Shown here one piece after another: positions 34,385 to 41,741 of a DNA stretch of 47,336 bases (within the stretch, counting starts at the first letter, position 1; each line of letters begins with the position of its first letter). A program made the position numbers and the translations under genes. Below the pieces are notes generated by a model that worked only from the letters and a program-made list of their open reading frames with translations, did no database searches and was not told the origin of the DNA. This DNA comes from JBFWYO01 sp050186335 (lineage in GTDB: Bacteria; Pseudomonadota; Alphaproteobacteria; Bin65): positions 1 through 47,336 of the forward strand of contig JBFWYO010000030.1 of the NCBI GenBank assembly GCA_050186335.1. The letters run 5' to 3'.

Positions 34385-34469
34385 TACACAAGCCTATTGT
34401 GAGGTTGTTATTGCTTGCCGGTCCGTCGAAACTTTGTCACGTGCGATCCCTCCACGAATCTGACCATAC

Positions 34470-34625
34470 TCCGGCGCCTAGCCGCGGCTGCCCAAGCCTG
34501 CGGTGATGGAACACACGGCGAGCCAGTTCGAAGGCGGTGTGGCCACCATCGGCACCGCCGAAACCCGCGAATGGCCGGCACTGCTGCGCATGCTCGACCG
34601 CGAAGAGCCGGGCTGGCGGGAGTAG
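34470..34625 (+). repeat. Direct repeat, downstream copy (aldolase 3' end relic)
   Basis: Second copy of the aldolase 3' end. In the aldolase frame it would read PKPAVMEHTASQFEGGVATI and end at the same GWRE-stop, but an early AAG-to-TAG change (34479-34481) interrupts it, and no start or upstream coding part is present. Downstream is a hairpin followed by TTTT that looks like the native aldolase terminator, so this is probably the original gene end, displaced by the insertion. Confidence 0.9.
34470..34625 (+). pseudogene. Truncated class II aldolase 3' remnant
   Basis: The repeat copy has no complete open frame in the aldolase phase: only the last part of the gene is present, and a stop codon interrupts it close to its beginning. 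Nonsynonymous differences from the intact gene (Ser to Pro, Asp to Gly, Ala to Thr) suit a non-functional relic or an allele from a related strain. Confidence 0.7.
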
Positions 34626-34652
34626 GCCGCGCTCGCAACTGCGCTTGCCGCC

Positions 34653-34690
34653 AGCGCCACGCGGCGGGACAGGCCGGCGCTTTTCCTTGT
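34653..34690 (+). terminator. Possible terminator after the aldolase remnant
   Basis: AGCGCC (34653-34658) pairs with GGCGCT (34676-34681), followed by TTTTCCTTGTT. The loop is 17 nt long, so the match is modest. Its position 28 bp after the duplicated aldolase 3' end suits a native terminator of that gene. Confidence 0.4.
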
Positions 34691-34738
34691 TCCCGCTTCG
34701 AGAGTCTTAATCGGTCGTTGGACAATTAACCGATCGCC

Positions 34739-34773
34739 GCGAACGCACCGGCGACCGGTGCCGAAACGTTCGC
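34739..34773 (+). other. Nested stem-loop upstream of the MetE-like gene
   Basis: An outer 7-bp stem GCGAACG (34739-34745) with CGTTCGC (34767-34773) encloses an inner 6-bp stem CACCGG (34746-34751) with CCGGTG (34755-34760) around CGA, leaving CCGAAA bulged on one side. It may be an RNA leader element or a protein site. It does not fit a SAM riboswitch that I can recognise. Confidence 0.5.
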
Positions 34774-34985
34774 ATTTAATTGAAAATTCAATGACCGATG
34801 AATTTTTCCGGAACATATCGTGGCCGACGGCTTCGCGCCGGCGGCGGCCAGGGCGATTGTTTCCAGGGCGATGATTTCAAGGCGCGCTTTGGGATGTGCG
34901 TGCCGGTGGCGGCCTTGACAGGACCAAGTTGCTGGCGTCGAGTCTCCGTCGAAAACGCGCCAAATCAACGCCAGGGATGACGCCC

Positions 34986-36095
34986 ATGAAACCCCCGTTC
35001 CGCGCCGATCATGTCGGCAGCCTTCTGCGCCCGCCGGAACTGCTGGCTGCGCGCGCGGCCTATCAGAAGGGCGAATTGGCCGCCGACAAGCTGCGCGCGA
35101 TCGAGGATCAGGCGATCCGCGATGCCGTCAGGATGCAGGAGGATCTCGGCTTCAAGGTTGCGACCGACGGCGAAATGCGGCGCGGCTCGTGGCACATGGA
35201 TTTTCTCTACCAGATCGGCGGCGTGGTGAAGGCCGAGACCAACCTCAAGATCCAGTTCAAGAACGAGACCGAGACCCTGGAGTTCACGCCGCCGATGGCG
35301 CGCGTGGCGGCCAAGCTGCGCTTCGACAAGATCATCTTTGCCGACGATTTCAAGTTCCTGAAGTCGGTGACCAAAGCGACGCCGAAGCTGACCATCCCGT
35401 CGCCCAACATGATCCATTATCGCGGCGGCCGTTCGGCGATCGACGCGGTCACCTATCCGACCATGGATCAGTTCTGGAAAGACCTGAGCGCCGTTTACGG
35501 CACCGAGCTTTCCGAACTCGGCAAGCTCGGCTGCACCTATTTGCAGATCGACGACACCAGCCTGGCCTCAATCAACGACCCGAAACAGCGCGATTATGTC
35601 GCCTCGATCGGCGGCGACAAGGAAACCCAGCATCTGACCTATATCCGCGTGATCAACGACGCGCTGAAGCAGAAGCCCGCCGGCATGACCGTCGCAACGC
35701 ATCTGTGCCGGGGCAATTTCCGGTCGTCCTGGCTGTGCGAGGGCAGCTACGATTACGTGGCCGAAGCCCTGTTCGGCGAACTGGCCGTCGACGCCTATTT
35801 CCTCGAGTACGACGACGATCGCTCCGGCGGGTTCGAGCCGCTGCGCTTCATCCCCAAAAACAAGCATGTCGTCCTCGGGTTGATCACGACCAAGAAGGCC
35901 GCGCTCGAGAACAAGCCTGAAATCAAGCGCCGCATCGATCAGGCGGCCAAGTATGTACCGCTCGATCGGCTGTCGCTGTCGCCGCAATGCGGTTTCTCGT
36001 CGACGGTCGACGGCAACGCGGTCGGGTATCGGGATCAGGTCGCCAAGCTCCGCCTGGTCGCCGAAATCGCCACCGACGTGTGGGGCAGCACCTAG
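34986..36095 (+). CDS. MetE C-terminal-like cobalamin-independent methyltransferase
   Basis: A 369-aa protein similar to the catalytic C-terminal half of MetE, standing alone. The zinc-ligand pattern is complete: His239 and Cys241 (THLCRGN), Glu274 (FLEYDDD), Cys335 (SPQCGFSS). MKPPFRADHVGSLLRPPELL is a common N-terminus for this short family. Such proteins act on methyl-donor substrates that need not be methyltetrahydropteroyl-triglutamate, so methionine synthesis is not certain. The ATG at 34986 has AGGGATGA before it; the ATG at 34977 is too close to it. Confidence 0.88.
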   Translation: MKPPFRADHVGSLLRPPELLAARAAYQKGELAADKLRAIEDQAIRDAVRMQEDLGFKVATDGEMRRGSWHMDFLYQIGGVVKAETNLKIQFKNETETLEFTPPMARVAAKLRFDKIIFADDFKFLKSVTKATPKLTIPSPNMIHYRGGRSAIDAVTYPTMDQFWKDLSAVYGTELSELGKLGCTYLQIDDTSLASINDPKQRDYVASIGGDKETQHLTYIRVINDALKQKPAGMTVATHLCRGNFRSSWLCEGSYDYVAEALFGELAVDAYFLEYDDDRSGGFEPLRFIPKNKHVVLGLITTKKAALENKPEIKRRIDQAAKYVPLDRLSLSPQCGFSSTVDGNAVGYRDQVAKLRLVAEIATDVWGST

Positions 36096-38518
36096 GTGAG
36101 CGGGCGATCGGTTGTCGGCGCGCGCTTGGCCTTCGGTCGGTCGAGCGCGGCGCGGATTTTTGTCGCAAGATCATGCAGGCGATAAGGCTTATCCAGAAGC
36201 ATCGCGTCCGCGCCGAGCTCGCCCATATTCGCCACCGCGTTTTCCGTGTAGCCGGAGGTGAACAGGACACGCAGGTCGGGCACGCGTTCGCGGGCCTTCT
36301 GGCTGAGCTGCAGGCCGTTGATGCCGCCCGGCATGACCACATCGGTGAACAGCAGGTCGATCGCGAGGTTATCCTCGATCCGCTGCAGCGCTTCGCGCCC
36401 ATTCGAGGCCACGACGACGCGGTAGCCGAGCGAGTCGAGCTGCTCCTTGACATGCGCGCGGACCAGATCGTCGTCGTCCACCATCAATACCAACTCGCCG
36501 TTGCCGCGCGGCAAGCTGGCGGCGGGCTGCGCCGATGCGACATTCGCCGCGCCGGCATCGGCCACCGGCAGGAACAATTTCACGACCGTGCCGTGGCCCG
36601 GTTCGGAATAGATCTTGGCATGGCCGCCCGATTGCTTGAGGAAGCCATACACCATGCTGAGGCCGAGACCGCTGCCCTTGCCGACGTCCTTGGTGGTGAA
36701 GAACGGCTCGAACGCACGCTCCTGCACATCCGGCGTCATCCCGCTACCGGTATCGGACACGGCAACCAGCACGTAGCTGCCGGGTTTGACGTCGGGGCTT
36801 TCGCGCGCGAATAAATTATCCAACTCCACGTTGCTCGCTTCGATCGCCAGCGTGCCGCCGTCCGGCATCGCATCGCGCGCGTTGATCGCAAGATTGACCA
36901 GCGCCGATTCCAGCTGCGCCGGATCGACGTGCGCCAGCCGGAGGTCGGGTTGGGCCGACCACTTCAAGTCGATCGTCTCGCCGACGCTCCGGCGCAACAA
37001 CGGCTCGAACTCGAGCAGCAGCTTGGTCACGTCCACGTTGGCCGGCCGCAGCGCCTGGCGGCGCGCGAACGCCAGCAACCGGCGAGTCAGCGCGGCACCC
37101 CGGTCGCCGGCCATGCGAATCATCTCCGCTAGGCCGCGCAACTTCGGATTGTCGGCCAGTTTTTCGGCCAGCATGGCGGCGTTGCCGAGTATGACCGTCA
37201 GCAGGTTGTTGAAGTCGTGCGCAACGCCGCCGGTCAGCTGGCCGACGGCCTCCATCTTCTGCGCCTGCCGCAGCTGCGATTCCAGATTCCGCCGCTCGGT
37301 CACTTCCGATTGGATCAGCACCCAATGGGTCGGAACGCCGGTCGCATCGCGCAGCGGTGCAACCGAAAGGTCGACCCAGATCCACTTCCCGTCCTTGCGC
37401 AGGCGCATCACCTCGTCGCGAAACGGGGCACCGGCCGCGATGGCCGCGCGCAGCCTCTCGCCGGCGTGCGGATCGAGCGCCTCGCCGCTCAGCACCCGGC
37501 TCGGCAGATCGACCGATTCGGCAACCGTATAACCCGTGATCGATTCCATGGCCGGGTTGGCGTAGACGAGCGGATTGCCGGGCCGGCGCGCGTCGGCAAT
37601 AACCACGCCCTGGGCAATGCTTTCCAAGGCGCGGTCGCGCAGAAGCAAGTCCGTGGTCCGCTGATCCGTGTTCCGCAACAGCGCATTGATCGCCGCAATC
37701 AACTGGTCGATCTCATCCTTCGCGTAGCGCCTGGATTCCGCAATTCGATGTTGTCCCGGCGACGAGGGGTCAATCGCCTTGAGCTGGTTCGCAATGCCGG
37801 CCAAGCGCCGCGTCGTCATCGCGTTGGTGACCAGCAGCAGAATCGCCATGATCGCCGCAATATCGACCATCGAGATGGTCAACGAGCGGACCAGCCGGTT
37901 GAAAAATTCCGTCGCCGGGACCAGTGGATCGAACGTCACCGCCAGATAGCCGACGCGCTGCATCGTGGTGTTGTGCAGCAACGGTTCGGTGTGCGTCCGA
38001 ATCTCGCCGAACAGGGAATCCGACAGTGCGCGCCAATCGCTGTTCTCGGCCGAACGCCGGCGGTCAACCAGCACATGCCCGAAATCGTCGGTGATCGAAA
38101 CCTGCAGGACCGCCGGATTGCGAAACATGCCTTCGGCAATCGAGCCGGCGAATCTTTCGTCGAGCCGATACGCGGCCAGGCTCGCCGGATACCGCATCAG
38201 GTCGATCAAACGCTGCGGCGCGGCCCGGATCCCAACGACGTGGGCGCGGTAGTCCAGCAGGCTCTCCGTGCCGAGCGCGAACAACGCAAAGATCAGGCTC
38301 GCAATCATGACGGCAACGGCTTGCCGCCGCGCCAGCGAGCGCCGAATCGCCTGCGCCGGTCGCCAACGCCACGTGCGCCAGCCGGTGGCCTTTAGCGGCT
38401 TTTCGATCGAGGTCGAACTGTCTGGCATGATCACACGCGGTGCCCGGCCGGCAACGGTCCGGGGCGATCGTTTTCGGCCGGCCGATCGATTGAGCGTAAC
38501 AGTCTCATGTCGCTCCAT
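36092..38518 (-). CDS. Hybrid sensor histidine kinase/response regulator with PAS domain
   Basis: An 808-aa inner-membrane signalling protein. Two membrane segments (about 66-88 and 213-235) enclose a periplasmic sensor region. A PAS domain follows (about 295-405, ANPAMESITGYTVAESV), then the dimerisation/phosphotransfer helix with His434 (GGVAHDFNNLL), the ATPase domain (VSDTGSGM, GKGSGLGLSMVYGF) and a C-terminal receiver with phosphoacceptor Asp726 (LLFTDVVMP). The start at 38518 overlaps the upstream binding-protein gene by 14 bp; an ATG at 38428 is an alternative. Ends 4 bp inside the MetE-like gene's 3' end on the opposite strand. Confidence 0.95.
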   Translation of the reverse strand: MERHETVTLNRSAGRKRSPRTVAGRAPRVIMPDSSTSIEKPLKATGWRTWRWRPAQAIRRSLARRQAVAVMIASLIFALFALGTESLLDYRAHVVGIRAAPQRLIDLMRYPASLAAYRLDERFAGSIAEGMFRNPAVLQVSITDDFGHVLVDRRRSAENSDWRALSDSLFGEIRTHTEPLLHNTTMQRVGYLAVTFDPLVPATEFFNRLVRSLTISMVDIAAIMAILLLVTNAMTTRRLAGIANQLKAIDPSSPGQHRIAESRRYAKDEIDQLIAAINALLRNTDQRTTDLLLRDRALESIAQGVVIADARRPGNPLVYANPAMESITGYTVAESVDLPSRVLSGEALDPHAGERLRAAIAAGAPFRDEVMRLRKDGKWIWVDLSVAPLRDATGVPTHWVLIQSEVTERRNLESQLRQAQKMEAVGQLTGGVAHDFNNLLTVILGNAAMLAEKLADNPKLRGLAEMIRMAGDRGAALTRRLLAFARRQALRPANVDVTKLLLEFEPLLRRSVGETIDLKWSAQPDLRLAHVDPAQLESALVNLAINARDAMPDGGTLAIEASNVELDNLFARESPDVKPGSYVLVAVSDTGSGMTPDVQERAFEPFFTTKDVGKGSGLGLSMVYGFLKQSGGHAKIYSEPGHGTVVKLFLPVADAGAANVASAQPAASLPRGNGELVLMVDDDDLVRAHVKEQLDSLGYRVVVASNGREALQRIEDNLAIDLLFTDVVMPGGINGLQLSQKARERVPDLRVLFTSGYTENAVANMGELGADAMLLDKPYRLHDLATKIRAALDRPKAKRAPTTDRPLT

Positions 38519-39221
38519 TGGCGGCGCGGCAGCGCGCGACTTCGGCGTTGAAGCGATTCAAAAATGTCGGATTCTCGGCCAGAAATCGGCGCGAGAAATA
38601 CACGCCGAGCGGCCGCCGCACTTCGCCGGCGCGGCGAAATTGCGTGGCGGGAATCTGAAGTTGCGCGACCGAATAGTCGAACACAAGCGTGTTCGCCAGG
38701 ACCGCATCGACCCGCCCGCGCTGAAGCATCAGCACCAGTTGGTCGGTCGTCGCGGCGAAGCCGCCCACCTTGTAACCGCTGTCGGTCAGCCACTGCGCCA
38801 TGTTCGATCCGGCCAGGGCGGAAGTCCGGGCGCTTGATTTGAATTCCTCCCGGGTCGGCGACAGAGTCGAGCCATGCGGCAAATACCAGGCCCAGGTTTG
38901 CGGGGCGATCGGCGCCGAAAGGCGCGCGAAGCGATCCCGTTCGGGCGAGTGCGAGGCCAAGAGGAAACCATGGGCACGGCCCGCTCGCACCTCGTCCTGT
39001 GCCCGGCGCCACGGCAGGAACTCGATCCGGCGCGGCTGCTTCATGCGGTCGAGGATGCAGTCGAGCGCAGTGATCGCAATGCCGTGCGGAGTGCCGTTCT
39101 TCAACTCGTGGTAGGGCGGCCAATGCTGGGTCGTCAGAAGCAACGTCGTCGGCTCGGCCCGGCTCATAGCGATCGGCAGCACAAGCGCGACCGCCAACCC
39201 GGTCGCCACGCGGATCAACAT
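38505..39221 (-). CDS. Periplasmic solute-binding protein (transporter/receptor type)
   Basis: A 238-aa secreted protein. The signal peptide is LIRVATGLAVALVLPIAMSR followed by AEPTT. The mature part has the amino-acid-type substrate-binding pattern (TQHWPPYHELKNGTPHGIAI, and a second lobe with DAVLANTLVFDYSVAQLQIP). No permease or ATPase gene is adjacent. The 3' end overlaps the sensor kinase start, so it more likely delivers a ligand signal than feeds a transporter. The frame extends to 39380, but 39221 gives the credible signal peptide. Confidence 0.85.
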   Translation of the reverse strand: MLIRVATGLAVALVLPIAMSRAEPTTLLLTTQHWPPYHELKNGTPHGIAITALDCILDRMKQPRRIEFLPWRRAQDEVRAGRAHGFLLASHSPERDRFARLSAPIAPQTWAWYLPHGSTLSPTREEFKSSARTSALAGSNMAQWLTDSGYKVGGFAATTDQLVLMLQRGRVDAVLANTLVFDYSVAQLQIPATQFRRAGEVRRPLGVYFSRRFLAENPTFLNRFNAEVARCRAANGAT

Positions 39222-39610
39222 GGCTCGCGCGGTCGTCCGCCGCGCCCACGCAGCCGGTCGCAACACGCGCAAGTCGATTTCGGGTGGCGATCCGAGGGAG
39301 GACATCGGGGCCGCCGCAGTGGGGGTTGAAGCGCCGCACATTCGGCAATTGCTGGTGGCAGGATTTACCTGATTAAACATGCCGCAAAAAGGTAAAAGAC
39401 TTGGAAATTCAATATGTTAAGAAGATTGTGCAGCATTAACCATACGCCCGCGATGGGTTGCCGCTGCAAGCGGTGCAGCGGTGCCCCGACCGGCGCGAAA
39501 TCCAGCCATGCGGCGCTTGTGCGCGCTCTTGTTGCGATGCACAGTCGGTCTGCCGTTGGGCGCCGAAAACGTCGAGCGCCGTTCGATAATACAGAAATAT
39601 GAGGACCGCC
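39222..39610. other. Intergenic region between divergent binding-protein and thiolase genes
   Basis: About 390 bp, including a more AT-rich part near 39360-39440. I found no gene with support. It should contain promoters for both directions, but I see no -35/-10 pair with correct spacing; GATAAT at 39585-39590 before the thiolase has only a poorly spaced TTGGGC. If the binding protein starts at 39380, this gap shrinks to 230 bp. Confidence 0.5.
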
Positions 39611-40801
39611 ATGACCAGTAAGGACTCCGTCGTCATCCTCGATGGCGCGCGCACGCCGATGGGCAGTTTCCAGGGCGAGTTGAAGGACATTACCGCGCCC
39701 ATGCTCGGTGCCGCCGCGATCAAGGGCGCGCTGGAAAGGTCGGGCGTTGCGGCGTCCGACGTCCAGGAAGTCATCATGGGCTGCGTGCTGCCCGCCGGCA
39801 TGGGGCAAGCGCCGGCGCGTCAAGCCGCGCATGGCGCGGGCATCGCATGGGATGTCGGCTGCACCACAATCAACAAGATGTGCGGTTCGGGTATGAAGGC
39901 CGCCATGCTGGCGCACGACCTGATCAAGGCCGGCACCAACGACCTCATGGTCGCGGGCGGCCTGGAGAGCATGACCAATGCGCCGTACCTGCTCGAAAAG
40001 GCGCGTGGCGGCTATCGCCTCGGCCACGGCCGCCTGTCCGATCATATGTTCCTCGACGGGCTGGAGGATGCATATCAGAAAGGTCGGCTGATGGGCACGT
40101 TCGCGGAGGACACGGCGACGCATTACCAGTTCACCCGCGACGCCCAGGACAAGTTCGCCATCGCCTCGCTGACGCGCGCCAAGACCGCCAACACCGACGG
40201 TTCGTTCGCCAAGGAAATCGTGCCGGTCGAGGTCAAAGGCCGTGGCGGCGTCAAGCGCGTCGACAAGGACGAGCAGCCGTTCACCGCGCAGCTCGACAAA
40301 ATCACGCAATTGAAACCGGCGTTCCGCGACAACGGCACGGTCACGGCGGCCAATTCGTCGTCGATTTCGGACGGTGCCGCGGCCCTCATCATGACCCGCC
40401 TCGGCGACGCCGAACGCCGCGGCCTCAGGCCGCGCGCGCGCATGATCGCGCATTCGACCCACGCGCAGGAACCGGCCTGGTTCACCACCGCGCCGATCGG
40501 CGCCATCCGCAAAGTGCTGGAAAAGGCGAACTGGGACGTCAAGGACGTCGACCTGTTCGAGATCAACGAGGCGTTTGCCGTCGTCGCTATGGCGGCGATG
40601 CGCGATCTCGGCATCCCGCACGAGAAAACCAACGTGCACGGCGGCGCCTGTGCGCTCGGCCACCCGGTCGGCGCCTCGGGCGCGCGCCTGATCGTCACCT
40701 TGATGAACGCGCTGGAGAAATACGGCAAGAAGCGCGGCGTGGCGTCCTTGTGCATCGGCGGCGGCGAGGCCACGGCGGTCGCCATCGAGTTGCTGAATTA
40801 G
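39611..40801 (+). CDS. Acetyl-CoA acetyltransferase (thiolase II)
   Basis: Condenses or cleaves acetoacetyl-CoA, the last step of leucine and ketone-body use or the first of polyhydroxybutyrate synthesis. The 396-aa length fits. The catalytic residues are Cys91 (NKMCGSGMKAAM), His351 (GGACALGHPVGASG) and Cys381 (VASLCIGGGEATA). The ATG at 39611 has GAGG at a good distance; the ATG at 39599 lies in that site itself. Biosynthetic and degradative use cannot be told apart by sequence. Neighbouring catabolic genes suggest degradation. Confidence 0.94.
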   Translation: MTSKDSVVILDGARTPMGSFQGELKDITAPMLGAAAIKGALERSGVAASDVQEVIMGCVLPAGMGQAPARQAAHGAGIAWDVGCTTINKMCGSGMKAAMLAHDLIKAGTNDLMVAGGLESMTNAPYLLEKARGGYRLGHGRLSDHMFLDGLEDAYQKGRLMGTFAEDTATHYQFTRDAQDKFAIASLTRAKTANTDGSFAKEIVPVEVKGRGGVKRVDKDEQPFTAQLDKITQLKPAFRDNGTVTAANSSSISDGAAALIMTRLGDAERRGLRPRARMIAHSTHAQEPAWFTTAPIGAIRKVLEKANWDVKDVDLFEINEAFAVVAMAAMRDLGIPHEKTNVHGGACALGHPVGASGARLIVTLMNALEKYGKKRGVASLCIGGGEATAVAIELLN

Positions 40802-40827
40802 CGGATAATTTGTCCTTCGTCGCTCGA

Positions 40828-40937
40828 CCTTCGATCGCATCATGCGCCGCTCTCGCTTGCGGCAGAGTCGAAGGATGGGCAGCGAGTCCGACCGCGTTCC
40901 GTCCTTCGAGTCGGCGCTTCGTGCCGGCTCGGGACGG
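40828..40937 (+). repeat. Two imperfect palindromes in the thiolase-SDR gap (REP-like)
   Basis: First: CCTTCGA (40828-40834) with TCGAAGG (40868-40874), enclosing GCCGC/GCGGC (40846-40850, 40859-40863). Second: CCGTCC...CGAG...CGGC (40899-40915) with GCCG...CTCG...GGACGG (40923-40937). Both contain CCTTCGA, a core of palindromic repeats dispersed in many alphaproteobacteria. They may also end the thiolase transcript. Confidence 0.5.
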
Positions 40938-40983
40938 CGGCGAAAGGGCAACTGAGGTCGGAACTGGAATCTGAGGTGCACCG

Positions 40984-41667
40984 ATGCCCACCGTCCTGAT
41001 CACCGGCGCCAATCGCGGCATCGGGCTGGAATTCGTCAAGCAGTACGCCGCCGACGGCTGGACGGTGCATGCAACCGCGCGCGATCCCGACAAGGCCGAC
41101 GCACTGAAGGCGATCGCCGGCGTTACCGTGCACCGCCTGGATATCGGCGACCCGGCGTCGATTGCGGCGTTCGCCGCGTCGATCAAGGCGCTGCCGGTCG
41201 ACGTGCTGCTCAACAATGCCGGGGTCGGCGGCAGCCGCGACCGCCATGAGTTGGGCAAGATCGACTATGCGGATTTTCTCGAAACCGTGCGCATCAATGG
41301 GATCGCTCCATTGATGGTGACCGAAGCTGTCCTCGACAACGTCATGTTGGGGCAGCGCAAGGCGATCATCTTTATATCATCGCGCGCCGGATCGATCGGC
41401 AATGCCAGCCGGGGCGGCCGTTACAATTATCGCGTTTCCAAAACGACTCTCAACATGGTCGTGCGCCTGCTCGCGTTCGATCTCGGCCCGCGCGGCATCA
41501 TCACGTGCGCCGTGCATCCGGGCTGGGTCCGCACTGATATGGGCGGCGGCGGTGCGCCGATCGACGCGGTGCGCAGCGTCAGCGGCCTGCGCGACCTGAT
41601 CGTGCGGCTCGAGCATCACGATAACGGCCATTTCATCAACTACGACGGGCGCGAGTTGCCGTGGTGA
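40984..41667 (+). CDS. Short-chain dehydrogenase/reductase
   Basis: A 227-aa classical SDR. It has the nucleotide-binding motif TGANRGIG (7-14), NNAG (77-80), Ser132-Ser133 and the catalytic Tyr149-x3-Lys153 (YRVSK). Asp or Asn at the end of beta-2 is ambiguous, so NAD/NADP preference cannot be called. The proteins of this type act on small carbonyl compounds; the substrate is unknown. It follows the thiolase after a 182-bp gap with palindromic sequence. Confidence 0.92.
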   Translation: MPTVLITGANRGIGLEFVKQYAADGWTVHATARDPDKADALKAIAGVTVHRLDIGDPASIAAFAASIKALPVDVLLNNAGVGGSRDRHELGKIDYADFLETVRINGIAPLMVTEAVLDNVMLGQRKAIIFISSRAGSIGNASRGGRYNYRVSKTTLNMVVRLLAFDLGPRGIITCAVHPGWVRTDMGGGGAPIDAVRSVSGLRDLIVRLEHHDNGHFINYDGRELPW

Positions 41668-41741
41668 CCGGCGCACCGGCGATGGCGTTGCCGCGCGCCC
41701 GCCGTTAAGCTGAGCGGAACGGTTATCGCAAAGGTTTCGAC

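Larger units (their letters stand above)
34626..34985 (+). other. Non-coding 360-bp stretch upstream of the MetE-like gene
   Basis: No convincing gene is present; a 60-codon open frame in it has low-complexity content and no supporting signal. The stretch has the possible terminator at 34653-34690, a nested stem-loop at 34739-34773, a small palindrome TTGAAAATTCAA just after that, and an AGGGATGA ribosome binding site of the next gene. I see no clear -35/-10 pair. Confidence 0.6.

Noticed and set aside
33799..34469. IS element or phage remnant in the low-GC stretch
   Set aside because: No transposase, integrase or terminal inverted repeats were found; only the long direct repeats mark its limits.
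34415..34729. 104-aa open frame over the distal aldolase repeat
   Set aside because: It reads the duplicated aldolase DNA out of frame and gives an Arg/His-rich product, so it is a by-product of the repeat.
34798..34980. 60-aa open frame before the MetE-like gene
   Set aside because: Glycine/arginine-rich composition typical of spurious frames, no ribosome binding site, and it overlaps the leader of the next gene.
34626..34985. SAM-type riboswitch before the MetE-like gene
   Set aside because: Conserved SAM-II or SAM/SAH cores are not recognisable; only a generic nested hairpin is visible.
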